Of a stretch of DNA of 64,000 nt, positions 33,642 to 46,225 are shown piece by piece; position 1 is the first letter of the stretch; every line of letters starts with the position of its first letter. The position numbers and the translations under genes are program-made. The notes beneath the pieces were generated by a model. The model searched no databases and had not been told where the DNA came from. It saw only the letters and a program-made list of their open reading frames with translations. Origin of the DNA: Siphonodentalium dalli (lineage: Eukaryota; Mollusca; Scaphopoda; Gadilida; Siphonodentaliidae); contig CP136062.1 in NCBI GenBank assembly GCA_032622095.1, positions 4,092,001-4,156,000 of the forward strand. The letters are read 5' to 3'.

Positions 33642-34585
33642 TTACGAGCGTGGCCATTTTTCATACCGGAAACAACGAGGAGGTGCGCTCGATCTCGCAA
33701 CCTGGAATCTGGTGTACTTTTACCACCAAAGAGGCATAACTCTATATACTTACATTGCTTTCATCCTGCCAATCTCAACAGTGAAAATTGGGAACGCGTG
33801 GGTAGTAAGCTTATTATAAACCGGCGATAAAAAGTGCCAATGCGCACAGTTTTTTAAGACGCGGCGGTCCTTGAGAAACGAAGGACGCGGCGGTCCTTGA
33901 GAAACGAAGTTGCATTTTTATGTGGCCTTAGTCTCGTGCTGTTATCGGAAAAAAACTAAACTATCTGATAGTCCACTCATAATTTTTCTCTGTAACTGGC
34001 GTGTCATGAACACATATTTGATAGAAACAGTAGTCCAGAAACCATGGAATTTAGTCAGTATATAGCTTGGAAACCTCCATTAGGAGCCACATAAGGTTTC
34101 AATAGAGGATATTTCCTGAATATCAGCTATCGTCAAGTGAAAATTCTGTATACGACAAACTCACTCAGCAAGCGAATCTTCATATATGGCCGCACTATTT
34201 CTATTGCAAAATTTAATTTTCTTGCAATGATTCACACTGCTTCGCTCACATACTATCACTATTTAGACACGTATGGACGGTAACGTATCTTGCAGCAAGT
34301 TATAGCAGATCGGGTCAACTCAAAGTTCAATGTTCCAACTAATATGTCAACCCAACTAAAACATGTATTTGGTTTATATTGATGTTTGTTGCTCAACATA
34401 TCAGCTCCATACCTTAAATTGTTTAAATTAACTTGCATGGTAACGTATCTTGTTCACTATGCCAATAATGTTTAAGGCCTGTACAAGACGTCATCTTGCC
34501 CAAACAGATATAAGATAGTTATGCCTGTATAAATTGTCCAAAAATGACATAGTGGCCACATGATGTATACTATATACATGTATAA
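33642..34585. other. Non-coding stretch with a 27-bp tandem duplication
   Basis: GACGCGGCGGTCCTTGAGAA is directly repeated twice at about 33859-33910. TGGTAACGTATCTTG occurs at 34268 (as ACGGTAACGTATCTTG) and 34438. No gene is recognised. Confidence 0.45.
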
Positions 34586-34588
34586 CTT

Positions 34589-34666
34589 AAATTCCCAGTA
34601 CAATGGACACATACGTTCGCTTTATATATTATAAACGAACTTATGTGTCCAATGTACTGGGAATTT
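34589..34666. repeat. 31-bp-arm hairpin (MITE or miRNA-like)
   Basis: The left arm (34589-34619) starts AAATTCCCAGTACA and ends CATACGTTCG. The right arm (34636-34666) is its inverse complement with two mismatches, around a 16-nt AT-rich loop. Size and near-perfect pairing fit either a very short MITE or a pre-miRNA-like stem. The nearly perfect arms and lack of bulges favour a MITE remnant. No target duplication was found. Confidence 0.7.
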
Positions 34667-35087
34667 GGTAAAATAGCGTGGAACGCCTGCGTTCAATATC
34701 GTGCACGAGTCTGTAATAGTTCACACTTTTGACGCTAGGTGGCGCATCATTGTTCGAGTTAAGTTGATCCACGTTCTTCTGATGATACTCTCAAATGCGC
34801 AATGATGGTTCGAATCCAGCTTTAAAAATTCTTCTGTTTATTTGAAAACAAAACCACCTTTGCACTGAATGGAGTGCTCGTCATGCCTTAATTATGAAGG
34901 CGACAATCATATAATTTAGGGACTAAAGTAAAATTAATTTAAAGTACTCAATATAATATGATATATAATATAATTTATATAAATAACGTGTTGTGTCATC
35001 ATGAGTCGTTAAATTGCTTAGTGGAAAATTCAATAAAAATTAAGACAAAAACATATCTTTGTTATTTGGGACAAATACAAAAAAAAT

Positions 35088-35170
35088 CATATTCGGGATT
35101 CGAACTCATATCGGGCGGAAAATAAAATTTAACGTCAAACGCATTCGACACCACGGCTAACGTAGCTCCC
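35088..35170 (-). mobile_element. tRNA-derived SINE head (tentative)
   Basis: On the minus strand there is an A-box-like TTAGCCGTGGTG about 45 nt upstream of a B-box GAGTTCGAATCCC, with tRNA-like spacing, preceded by GGGAGCTACG. The anticodon arm cannot be folded well, and the 3' end does not pair with the 5' end as an acceptor stem, so it is not a functional tRNA. A poly-A-like AAATACAAAAAAAATC region lies on the plus side of the B-box. Confidence 0.4.
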
Positions 35171-35199
35171 ATATGTATGCGCATATAAGTGTACAGTAT

Positions 35200-36262
35200 A
35201 CACTTATAAGTGGATGATTAAATGAATAATCTTCAACTATTATGGCCGATTAGTCAACCTTCAAATCTCATAGTCGTGGCAACCCAATGCATAACCATTT
35301 TTTTTTTCGGTTAAGCAATTTTTAAAGGCCTGTATTCACCTCGTAAAGGTAGTCTATAGACTAGGCGAATATAGCAGGGGCGTATATAGATGGGCAGCAC
35401 AGATCTCGTTACGGGCTCTGTGGTCACAACAAAAACAACAATTCTGTTATATAAACTAAAGTTAGATCCGTTGTCCATAGATATTCATGTGACCTTCACA
35501 ATGGCATATAATTTTTGTCAAGAATCACTTAGAAATTCCAGTTTGAAAATTAAAACATTGAATTCCCCATTCAAATTGTGACACATTACCTCCCTCTTAA
35601 ATATAGATTTAAATTTTGTGACTATCTAAATATAATTGCGACTTTCTATCAGTTACGTGGAAGTCACGTTTTCTCCAGATGCTCCGGGGGGGGGGGTGTG
35701 TGGGTCGAAACAAAATTACAGGGTACTAGGTCCCCGTTGGTGGGTGTTTCGCAGGCCCCGAAACAGATTTTTCCAACATTTTCAGACATTTTGCAAGTTT
35801 TTTTTCCAAAACAACTTTTGAGACAAATTAGAGCTATTAACTCAAGTAAAAGCATGAGAAACCCAAAGAAAGGCACATGTAAGCCTCATACAAGGAAGGG
35901 TGGCTCCCTGTATTTAGTTTATATTGACAAATTTTCCCCTAACTTGCTGAAATCATGGGTTGGTGTAGTTTCACAGGCGGAATAAATTGCAATCACAAAA
36001 AATTCCATTCATATTTTTAAACACAGTTTCTAGGATATAGTTGAAGTTAATTGATAACAAATGAGGCCAAATTAAGAGATTTAGCTTGCAACACGCTGAG
36101 ACGCTAATTTCCAGTAACTCTATAATGTCCGCAATATCAGAAATCGTCTCAGGACATTGACGAGTTACGTATTAATTAGAAAGTCCTAGGACTGTGGCGA
36201 CTGGGGTCTGTGGCCTTGTGTTCAACTTCGACATTAATTTCATTGATGAACTCACTTACAAA
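35200..36262. other. Non-coding stretch with a G11 tract
   Basis: The G-run at 35686-35696 is followed by TGTGTGGGTCGAAACAAAAT, similar in layout to the poly-G element ends. The 135-codon frame at 35578-35985 runs through the G-tract and shows no domain. No other feature is seen. Confidence 0.4.
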
Positions 36263-36399
36263 TCATTCGATGATGTTGACAACAATGGCATCAAGGTCAA
36301 TCGCGTGGACATAGTCGGCCAGCATCCTAAAATCCTCCCACAAAAAAACATAAACTCGATATTCCCGTCCTGAGGCTGAATACAAATTTATAGGCAATC

Positions 36400-36625
36400 T
36401 CAATTCTCTTTCAAATTCAATTTGTTTACGGACGCAGTAACGCACACATTCCCTGGAACAATCATAGCAAGTGGATAAAATAAATCCAACCGCCTCACGT
36501 GACGGCATATTGGAAAATAAAACACACTTACCTAGAGGTAACCTCTCTACCATTTTAGCAACACAACCTTAACAAGCGGATACGCGGGAAAGCTTCTGCG
36601 CGTGCGCATCAATCGCTTCCTAAAA
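36400..36625 (-). promoter_or_regulatory. Repeated promoter/first-exon segment (empty-site copy)
   Basis: Aligns with 13712-13887 plus 14577-14650 and lacks the fold-back MITE. On the minus strand a GC-rich stretch containing GCGCACGCGCAG (about 36598-36609) lies 50-60 bp upstream of an ATG followed by a consensus donor. Two copies with a conserved GC-rich block, ATG and donor suggest the 5' end of a multicopy gene or transposon. Confidence 0.45.
36532..36553 (-). CDS. Putative short first coding exon
   Basis: The ATG at 36553-36551 opens MVERLPL and ends with a single G before GTAAGT (36531-36526), an excellent donor, giving phase 1. The frame also continues open through the donor to 36263, but those residues (SNMPSREAVGFILS...) have no known domain. 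No matching second exon was found in the window. The paralogue at 14.59 kb has a stop after four codons. Confidence 0.3.
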
Positions 36626-36994
36626 AGTCTTAATTCTAAAAATAGCATTTACCTCTGAGTCGTTGTTATGCACGTCCTGGATTGCGCATGTGCAAAACTT
36701 GATGTCTAAGTTGACAGGTGTTGGGACCAATGGGTGTGGCATAATATGCAAATTACGAACCGAATTTCTGTGACTGGAGTGTGTAGCACACGCCCTAACA
36801 CACAAACACTCTGCCGACATATCGAGGGGGGCACGATAATTCGTATACACACTCAACACCAACTCTGGACGTGTCTAAGGAGGTAAACGTACCGAGGTAA
36901 CGGGAAAAGTACCTCGTTATTTTTGGGTACATCGGTATGTAGGTGTGTAGACATATAAAATACCTCGGAATAGTAGGTAGACAAACGCACACAC

Positions 36995-37086
36995 ACCCTC
37001 ACACACACACACACACACACACATACACACATATCTTCCAAAATATATAATAAGCCCACGTACGCTCCGCCCCGCAGGGGCGGAGC
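36995..37086. repeat. (CA)n, repeat-family tail and 10-bp GC hairpin
   Basis: A (CA) run at about 37001-37022 is followed by ATATCTTCCAAAATATATAA, the tail of the hairpin-headed repeat family. Directly after it, GCTCCGCCCC (37064-37073), GCA and GGGGCGGAGC (37077-37086) form a perfect hairpin. This head-to-tail order parallels 52.49 and 53.34 kb, so the GC hairpin may be the head of another family member. Confidence 0.65.
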
Positions 37087-37902
37087 GGTGGGCTTTAGTT
37101 GGTACTGGGCGTACGCACTCGACGCTGGGAGAGCATTGGATCTGCAATACTGTTAAACGAAAAATAAGTTTCTAAAAATATATCATGACCCCGACACACA
37201 CTTTGAACTTTGAACTCGTCTTCCCAAGCCACATATGCACGATTGGATAATTGCGTTTGTCTTAACCAATCAGAATCAACGTTGCTCACAGACGGTTGTT
37301 AGGCAAGTGATGCTATTCAAACAAAGTTGAAAATCGCCACCTCGGATTATTATTTCCACGAATTACCAACTACAACACACGCGTTGGGCGAGAAAAAACT
37401 GCTTACATTATGATAATTATACAAGGTGAGTACATGTACATGATCATTATCGGGTGTATGATGTACCATGGTACGCCTTGTTTGGCCGCGAATGTAACAA
37501 ATTCACCAATTCCAGCCAATTCCCAGGCGATGGCAGACTGACTCTTGAAGTTGACCGTTGACTCCAACTTCCAAGTTTAGTGACTGGGGTTCAAAGTCAT
37601 AATTCCACGATTCACTCTTGCAACAAATTTAGAAATTACAATTTGAACGAATCAAGCGTCTACTTCATTTGTGATTATACTTGCGAGTACTATGTCTTGT
37701 CTGTTGTTATGTTCCCTCGTTGGTTTTTCGAGGCACCTCAGTGAATGAGTAATCATAATAACTGTTCTCCAGAATCGCGTAATATACAGGTGTTGGTTTG
37801 CAGCTGCAAAGCGTATCGGTTATTGGCATATATACATGTAGTCTTCGTTTTCCTGTAGCTGTGTACTTGAAGTTAGATTAAAAATATTGAGGGCACTGAC
37901 GG
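37087..37902. other. Spacer and likely LINE 3' flank
   Basis: No gene is recognised. The minus-strand 3' untranslated region of the LINE probably occupies part of 37440-37902, but no poly-A, microsatellite tail or target duplication could be identified. Confidence 0.4.
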
Positions 37903-40751
37903 TCAGGTTCTCACAGTCTGTTCCACGAGCAGCCGATTTCTTCTCCTGTGTATGTCTGCTAGAAGTTCCCGGCTGTGTAATTCTATCAGCTCTATATCTC
38001 TGTCATTGAAGTCGGTGATGTTTGATATGGATTGGTGAGTGCAGTCAAGCATAAGATGTGTGAATAGCAGCTGGTCTGACATCAGTGTCAGATTTTCTTG
38101 TATGATTTCCAGATGCTGTAATTTTTCTTTTACTCTTCTGCGGATGGTATCATAGAGTGAGCAGTTGGCAATAACATGCTGGCGGTCTTCAGTCTCTGCT
38201 CCACAGAGCGGACAGGATTTCTTGATACTGTGCTTGTTGAATGTTGCCCTATTAGACTGCAGTATGTATGTTTCGGTGATAAACCTCGCCTTTATTTCAG
38301 CCCGGTGTACATCATGGCGATTGTTTCTTATGTGACGAAATATATGATGGATCTTGTTGACTTCTAATGACTTTGCATTTATATAGCTCAAGGTAGACTT
38401 TGTAGCGATCTCAAAGGACCAGTCTTTCTGAGTCTTGTCGGTGATTGCTTTACACAGTCGGTTCTTCCACTCCTCAGGTGTTGGTGGATTTTCCAGCAGA
38501 TTATAGGCATTCGGTAGGTCATAAAGTAGAAGGAGTCGTCTGATCATGGAGAACCATATGTTTGCTTCTTTACCGTGAACAGCGAGTTGTCTGTAGGCGA
38601 CCTCCCATTCTATGGTGTTCTTGTCAGAGATTATACGATGGAACAAGTTCAAGGCATTTCGGTGGATGACAGTCATGATCGGTAGGGTTCCGACAAGCGC
38701 AGTTATGGCTACCGACGCAGTCCTTGTAGGTAGATGGAGTATCTGTCGGAGGATTTTGTTCTGGTGCGCCTCTAATTTTTTGCTCTCTGTGTCGTGGATG
38801 TTAAGAATCTCTAGGCCGTAATTGAGGCGAGGTGTAACATAGAGATTCCAGAGTTTTATTTTCACTCTTTGTGTGGCACCTGTTTTCCCATGTAGTCCGG
38901 CACCCATCAGAGAGTATGCTGTCTTCCTGGATAACGCAAGTTTTTTCTCGATGTCTGGCTTGTTGTTATTCTGTCGTATAATCCCGAGATGTTCTACTGC
39001 AGATGGTGTGATTATTTTATTGTCATATATGATGAAATCTTTGCTAATCGAGGAGTCATTGTAGACTAGTAAGTTACTTTTGGTTGGGTTGATGGTGTAT
39101 CTCTCCATCCTTGAGTACTGGTCAACTTCTTTGATCATCAGCGTCATATTTGTTTCCGAGTGTGCCAGGAGGGCAATGTCATCCGCGCAGGTGACATGCG
39201 GTATCGTAACAGTACCAATTTCAGCACCTCGGTAGCTGGCCTCTAATGTCCTCAAGAGGGGGTTATTGAAGCATTTTTAGTGTCCTGTTGAGAGAATTCT
39301 ACCTTGCCGTACTCCCTGGAGTATCTTAAATGTTTGTGACAGAGAGCCTTGCCATTTGACTTTACTTGTCATGCTGGTGTATATTTCCTTTAGTATGAGC
39401 CAGTCGTGTCCAGTTATGCCATCTAAAAACAGCTTATGTAGGAGGATATCATGGTCGACTACATCGAAGGCCTTTTGTGCATCAAGGGTGGTGAAAAGTA
39501 GCTTCTTTTTTCCTATCTTCGCCTCGTTAATACATTCTGATACTAGAAGTGCAGCATTAAGGGATGAGGTTCCTTTTGTGAAGCCTTTTTGAAGTTTTGA
39601 CTGCGTTGGTAGTAGGAGTTTTTCATGCCTAGTATTCAGTATATGTTCCAAAATTTTGAGGATAGTTGACGTGACGGTTATTCCTCTGTAATTCGCTGGA
39701 TTGTGAGGGCAACCTTTTTTGTACACGGGTGTCAAGTGGCCTTCCTTCATTACTTCAGGAATACAGCGTGTGTGTACAATCGCATTCAGCAGTTTCGTCA
39801 GGTATGGTAAGATAACTGTTTGACAGAGTTTTAGATGCTCACTGGTGATGCCTAGGGAGTCAGCTGCTTTGTTGTTACTGAGCTTCTTCATTGCATGCCG
39901 TACCTCTTCGTCTGTTATGTTATTCATACTAGTAATGCTGGCCTGCTTGTGACATGTATATTCTATCGTTTGTAGGTCATTCCTGACACGATCAATATGT
40001 GGGTCATCGAATAGTTCATTTTCGGTCGGAGTGGCGAGATTTTGAAAGTGCTCCTTCCATCCACTCATTATACCTTCTGTAGTTGTGAGTGTTTCTCCAT
40101 TCACGTTGAGTTCAGATATTGCATGTGAGGAAGTAGATCGTTGTTGTTTGACTAGTTGAGAGAAGGTCTTTGGATTCGGTTGAGCTTCCACAAGTTTCTC
40201 AATGGCCTCTGATCGTCTTCTGGCACTCTCTTGTCGTTGTAATTTCTGCAGAGTGGATTTCGCTTGTTTCATTTCTTTGTATTCACTACTCGTTCTGTCA
40301 GGTGTTCCTGCGGTTTTCCACTTCCACCAGACTGCCTTCTCATGCTTAATAGCTGCCTTAATGCCTTCATTCCAGACTTTTGGTTTAGTTTTTAGCTTTA
40401 TCTGCTCTTTATGTCCTGGAATGCTGGTCTGAGTTGCTTCGATCAGTACTGTTGTCAGATGTTTTACAGAGAGATGTAGTTGGTACTCGGTGGTAGGTTC
40501 CTCTAGAAAGTGGTGTAACTTTGAGGATACATTCTCGTTGTATAAAGCTTTGTTACAGCGATCCCATTTAGGTTTAGGTGTGATTTTGATGTCGTTTTCA
40601 ACCTTCTTCGTGGATATTTGGATAGACGCACGAACTGGGATATGATCAGACGTATTCAGTGGTTCCTTGTTGTCCACTAGCCAGGCGAAAGTCAGCTTTC
40701 TGGCAGAGGGATTGCAGAATATGTAGTCAATTTCTGCTGTATCTCGGGAGT
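37903..40751 (-). pseudogene. LINE endonuclease-reverse transcriptase frame, one internal stop
   Basis: Reads downward as about 949 codons in one frame interrupted only by TAA at 39277-39279. The N-terminal part is the end of an apurinic-type endonuclease domain (AEIDYIF, then TSDHIPV). Next come a coiled, basic linker and the reverse transcriptase: PVYKKG...NYRGITV, LQKGFTKGTSSLNAAL, LDAQKAFDVVDHDILLHKL, QGVRQG, and after the stop CADDIALLA, a Cys variant of YADD holding both catalytic Asp. The C-terminus has a CPLCGAETEDRQHV...C knuckle. The stop replaces what should be a Tyr/Lys region just after QGVRQG. It catalyses target-primed reverse transcription in intact relatives. The 5' part is missing: at about 40752 the frame runs directly into the GGGACGG satellite. 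Clade is not assigned. Confidence 0.9.
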
Positions 40752-43700
40752 GACTAAAACGCAGAATGGGACGATGGGACGGTACGGTATGGGACGGTAT
40801 TGGGACGGTATGGGACGGTATTTGGGACGGCGCGGGACGGTATTGGGACGGTATTAGAAAACCGGCTGTTTATCAATAATACAGCGTGTAGCGGCATCAA
40901 AATGGTTATATATAGTCGGCATTAACATTGCGTACATGGAGCAACAATTTAATAGTCTCATTCGCCAACACAAAGCTCATATTACCGGCTAAAAATAGAC
41001 ACGACGGAAATAGGCGATTACGGTCAAACGCAGAAAGAAAATGTAAACACCAAATCACCCCATACATTCATATTTCCCTGTCCCACGGTGATATTTTTGC
41101 ATAAATTGTTAGATTAACATCTTATCGACATCACTGTAGCATTTTATTGACCATAATCAAGATGAAAACAACTTTTGTCGTCGATGGGACGGAAGCGAAA
41201 TTGCAGAACGAAAATGTAAACAAACACCAAATCATCCCATGCATTCACATTTCCCCGTCCCGCGGCGATATTTTTACATAAAATGTTAGATTAACATCTT
41301 CTCGACATCATTGTAGCATTTTAATGACCACAATCAAGATTAAAACATGTTTTTATTCGCTGATGGAACGGAACGGAAGCGGTATTAAAGCGCAGAACAA
41401 CCGTAGGAAATTGCAGAACGAAAATGTAAACAAACACCAAATCACCCCATGCATTCATATTTCCCCGTCCCGCGGCGATATTTTTGCATAAAATGTTAGA
41501 TTAACATCTTTTCGACATCACTGTAGCATTTTATTGACCATAATCAAGATGAAAACAACTTTTTTCGTCAATGGGACGGAAGCGAAATTGCAGAACGAAA
41601 ATGTAAACAAACACCAAATCACCCCATGCATTCACATTTCCCCGTCCCGCGGCGATATTTTTACATAAAATGTTAGATTAATATCTTCTCGACATCATTG
41701 TAACATTTTATTGACCATAATCAAGATGAAAACATGTTTTTTTTTCGCTGATGGGACGGAAGCAAAATTGCAGAACGGGATGGGACGGTATTAGATAGGA
41801 TGGGACGGTATTAGAAAACGCAGAACAGCTAAGATAGACCCCTAAACTTGCTGTTTAGCAATAATACAGCATGTAGCAGCACCAAAATGGCTCTATATGG
41901 TCATCAGTGCAGCATTTTATTGGTGATCCCATTTTATTGACCATAATCAAGATGAAAACAACTTTTTTCGTCGATGGGACGGAAGCGAAATTGCAGAACG
42001 AAAATGTAAACAAACACCAAATCACCCCATGCATTCACATTTCCCGGTCCCGCGGCGATATTTTTACATAAAATGTTAGATTAATATCTTCTCGACATCA
42101 TTGTAACATTTTATTGACCATAATCAAGATGAAAACATGTTTTTTTTCGCTGATGGGACGGAAGCGAAATTGCAGAACGAAAATGTAAACAAACACCAAA
42201 TCACCCCATGCATTCACATTTCCCCGTCCCGCGGCGATATTTTTACATAAAATGTTAGATTAATATCTTCTCGACATCATTGTAACATTTTATTGACCAT
42301 AATCAAGATGAAAACATGTTTTTTTTTCGCTGATGGGACGGAAGCAAAATTGCAGAACGGGATGGGACGGTATTAGATAGGATGGGACGGTATTAGAAAA
42401 CGCAGAACAGCTAAGATAGACCCCTAAACTTGCTGTTTAGCAATAATACAGCATGTAGCAGCACCAAAATGGCTCTATATGGTCATCAGTGCAGCATTTT
42501 ATTGGTGATCCCATTTTATTGACCATAATCAAGATGAAAACAACTTTTTTCGTCGATGGGACGGAAGCGAAATTGCAGAACGAAAATGTAAACAAACACC
42601 AAATCACCCCATGCATTCACATTTCCCGGTCCCGCGGCGATATTTTTACATAAAATGTTAGATTAATATCTTCTCGACATCATTGTAACATTTTATTGAC
42701 CATAATCGAGATGAAAACATGTTTTTTTTCGCTGATGGGACGGAAGCGAAATTGCAGAACGAAAATGTAAACAAACACCAAATCACCCCATGCATTCACA
42801 TTTCCCCGTCCCGCGGCGATATTTTTACATAAAATGTTAGATTAATATCTTCTCGACATCATTGTAACATTTTATTGACCATAATCAAGATGAAAACATG
42901 TTTTATTTTCGCTGATGGGACGGAAGCAAAATTGCAGAACGGGATGGGACGGTATTAGATAGGATGGGACGGTATTAGAAAACGCAGAACAGCTAAGATA
43001 GACCCCTAAACTTGCTGTTTAGCAATAATACAGCATGTAGCAGCACCAAAATGGCTCTATATGGTCATCAGTGCAGCATTTTATTGGTGATCCCATTTTA
43101 TTGACCATAATCAAGATGAAAACAACCTTTTTCGTCGATGGGACGGAAGCGAAATTGCAGAACGAAAATGTAAACAAACACCAAATCACCCCATGCATTC
43201 ACATTTCCGGTCCCGCGGCGATATTTTTACATAAAATGTTAGATTAATATCTTCTCGACATCATTGTAACATTTTATTGACCATAATCAAGATGAAAACA
43301 TGTTTTTTTTCGCTGATGGGACGGAAGCGAAATTGCAGAACGAAAATGTAAACAAACACCAAATCACCCCATGCATTCACATTTCCCCGTCCCGCGGCGA
43401 TATTTTTACATAAAATGTTAGATTAATATCTTCTCGACATCATTGTAACATTTTATTGACCATAATCAAGATGAAAACATGTTTTTTTTTCGCTGATGGG
43501 ACGGAAGCAAAATTGCAGAACGGGATGGGACGGTATTAGATAGGATGGGACGGTATTAGAAAACGCAGAACAGCTAAGATAGACCCCTAAACTTGCTGTT
43601 TAGCAATAATACAGCATGTAGCAGCACCAAAATGGCTCTATATGGTCATCAGTGCAGCATTTTATTGGTGATCCCATTTTATTGACCATAATCAAGATGA

Positions 43701-45880
43701 AAACAACTTTTTTCGTCGATGGGACGGAAGCGAAATTGCAGAACGAAAATGTAAACAAACACCAAATCACCCCATGCATTCACATTTCCCGGTCCCGCGG
43801 CGATATTTTTACATAAAATGTTAGATTAATATCTTCTCGACATCATTGTAACATTTTATTGACCATAATCAAGATGAAAACATGTTTTTTTTCGCTGATG
43901 GGACGGAAGCGAAATTGCAGAACGAAAATGTAAACAAACACCAAATCACCCCATGCATTCACATTTCCCCGTCCCGCGGCGATATTTTTACATAAAATGT
44001 TAGATTAACATCTTCTTGACATCATTGTAACATTTTAATGACCATAATCAAGATGAAAACATGTTTGTTTTCGCTGATGGGACGGAAGGGAAATTGCAGA
44101 ACGGGATGGGACGGTATTAGATAGGATGGGACGGTATTAGAAAACGCAGAACATCTAAGATAGACCCCTAAACTTGCTGTTTAGCAATAATACAGCATGT
44201 AGCAGCACCAAAATGGCTCTATATGGTCATCAGTGCAGCATTTTATTGGTGATCCCATTTTATTGACCATAATCAAGATGAAAACATGTTTTTTTTCGCT
44301 GATGGGACGGAAGCGAAATTGCAGAACGAAAATGTAAACAAACACCAAATCACCCCATGCATTCACATTTCCCCGTCCCGCGGCGATATTTTTACATAAA
44401 GTGTTAGATTAATATCTTCTCGACATCATTGTAACATTTTATTGACCATAATCAAGATGAAAACATGTTTTTTTTCGCTGATGGGACGGAAGCAAAATTG
44501 CAGAACGGGATGGGACGGTATTAGATAGGATGGGACGGTATTAGAAAACGCAGAACAGCTAAGATAGACCCCTAAACTTGCTGTTTAGCAATAATACAGC
44601 ATGTAGCAGCACCAAAATGGCTCTATATGGTCATCAGTGCAGCATTTTATTGGTGATCCCATTTTATTGACCATAATCAAGATGAAAACAACTTTTTTCG
44701 TCGATGGGACGGAAGCGAAATTGCAGAACGAAAATGTAAACAAACACCAAATCACCCCATGCATTCACATTTCCCCGTCCCGCGGCGATATTTTTACATA
44801 AAATGTTAGATTAATATCTTCTGGACATCATTGTAACATTTTATTGACCATAATCAATATGAAAACATGTTTTTTTTTCGCTGATGGGACGGAAGCGAAA
44901 TTGCAGAACGAAAATGTAAACAAACACCAAATCACCCCATGCATTCACATTTCCCCGTCCCGCGGCGATATTTTTGCATAAACTGTTAGATTAACATCTT
45001 TTGACAACACTGAAGCATTTTAGTGACCATAATCAAGGTTAAAACAAATTTTTTTTGGTCGATGGGACGGCACCTTTGGATATTGCAGAACGGGATGGGA
45101 CGTTATTATATAGGATGGGACGGTATTAGAAACCGCAGGACAGCTAAGATAGACCCCTAAACTTGCTGTTTAGCAATAATACAGCATGTATAGCAGCACC
45201 AAAATGGCTCTATATGGTCATCTGTGCAGCATTTTACTTGTGATCCCATTTTATTGACCATAATCAAGATGAAAACAACTTTTTTCGTCGATGGGACGGA
45301 AGCGAAATTGCAGAACGAAAATGTAAACAAACACCAAATCACCCCATGCATTCACATTTCCCCGTCCCGCGGCGATATTTTTACATAAAATGTTAGATTA
45401 ACATCTTCTCGACATCATTGTAACATTTTAATGACCATAATCAAGATTAAAACATGGTTTTTTTCGCTGATGGGACGAAACCTTTGGAAATTGCAGAACG
45501 GGATGGGACGGTATTAGATAGGATGGGACGGTATTAGAAAACGCAGAACAGCTAAGATAGACCCCTAAACTTGCTGTTTATCAATAATACAGCATGTAGC
45601 AGCACCAATATGGCTCTGTATGGTCATCAGTGCAGCATTTTATTGGTGATCCCATTTTATTGACCATAATTGGGATGGGACGGTATTTGAAAACGCAGAA
45701 CAGCTAACATCTTTTCGACGTCATGACCATTAAAGATTAAAACAACTTTTTTCGCTGACGGGATAGCAGCGGCAAAACGCAGAACAACCTTTGGAAATTG
45801 CAGAACTAGATGGGACGGTATTAGATGGGATGGGACGGTATTACATGGGTTGAGACTGTGTTAAAGAACTCGGTACCGTA
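40752..45880 (+). repeat. GGGACGG satellite, left arm, amplified ~583-bp higher order
   Basis: Starts with a short GGGACGGTAT minisatellite (40764-40860). The main unit is about 180 bp: GACGGAAGCGAAATTGCAGA, AAATGTAAACAAACACCAAA, CGTCCCGCGGCGATATTT, AGATTAATATCTTCTCGACA, TTATTGACCATAATCAAGAT. Two such units plus a 227-bp linker (CAGAACAGCTAAGATAGACC, TGCTGTTTAGCAATAATACA, TATGGTCATCAGTGCAGCAT) form a unit of about 583 bp, with linker starts near 41821, 42402, 42983, 43565 and 44148, then shorter steps to 44550, 45137 and 45545. Repeated frames here are by-products. The right end, near GAGACTGTGTTAAAGAACTC (about 45850), matches the inverted arm at 61.95 kb. Confidence 0.92.
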
Positions 45881-45997
45881 TATATAGCATGCTATGCAAA
45901 CAAACTGTATGACACTTGATGCTCGAGTACATCGTGTCACCGTAGTTAGCATCACACCTGTCGAAACAATATTCGAATACAATGTAAAATAATTGAG

Positions 45998-46213
45998 GTG
46001 TTGTCCCAGGATTTTACAGCTTTTTTAATATACCGACACAGAAGAATGTCAGTAGATGATGAGATGAATGTATGGATATCCCGCCATATGTCAGTTTTTA
46101 TTAGAGAATGCATTAAAACAATAGCACAAGCTTCGGACAACACAGCAGCTACACAATATATATATATATTTCAACCGTTGTTTGAACGGGTGATTGTTGC
46201 CGACAAAGGTTAA
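45998..46213 (+). CDS. Possible last exon at the centre of the inverted repeat
   Basis: After an acceptor-like GGATTTTACAG (46009-46019) the frame reads FLIYRHRRMSVDDEMNV... to a TAA at 46211, followed by two AATAAA signals (46234 and 46248). It is acidic-basic mixed with an ATAT-derived tyrosine/isoleucine run. No domain is recognised. Its position between the two satellite arms would suit the central coding part of a fold-back-type element, but this is speculation. Confidence 0.25.
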   Translation: MLSQDFTAFLIYRHRRMSVDDEMNVWISRHMSVFIRECIKTIAQASDNTAATQYIYIFQPLFERVIVADKG

Positions 46214-46225
46214 TGTAATTAAAGA

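Noticed and set aside
34797..34825. GGTTCGAATCC, a perfect tRNA B-box
   Set aside because: No A-box at suitable distance upstream and no cloverleaf; probably chance or a very old SINE.
40760..45351. Recurring 60-65 codon minus-strand frames in the satellite
   Set aside because: Direct consequence of stop-poor satellite units; no start context, splice sites or conserved domain.
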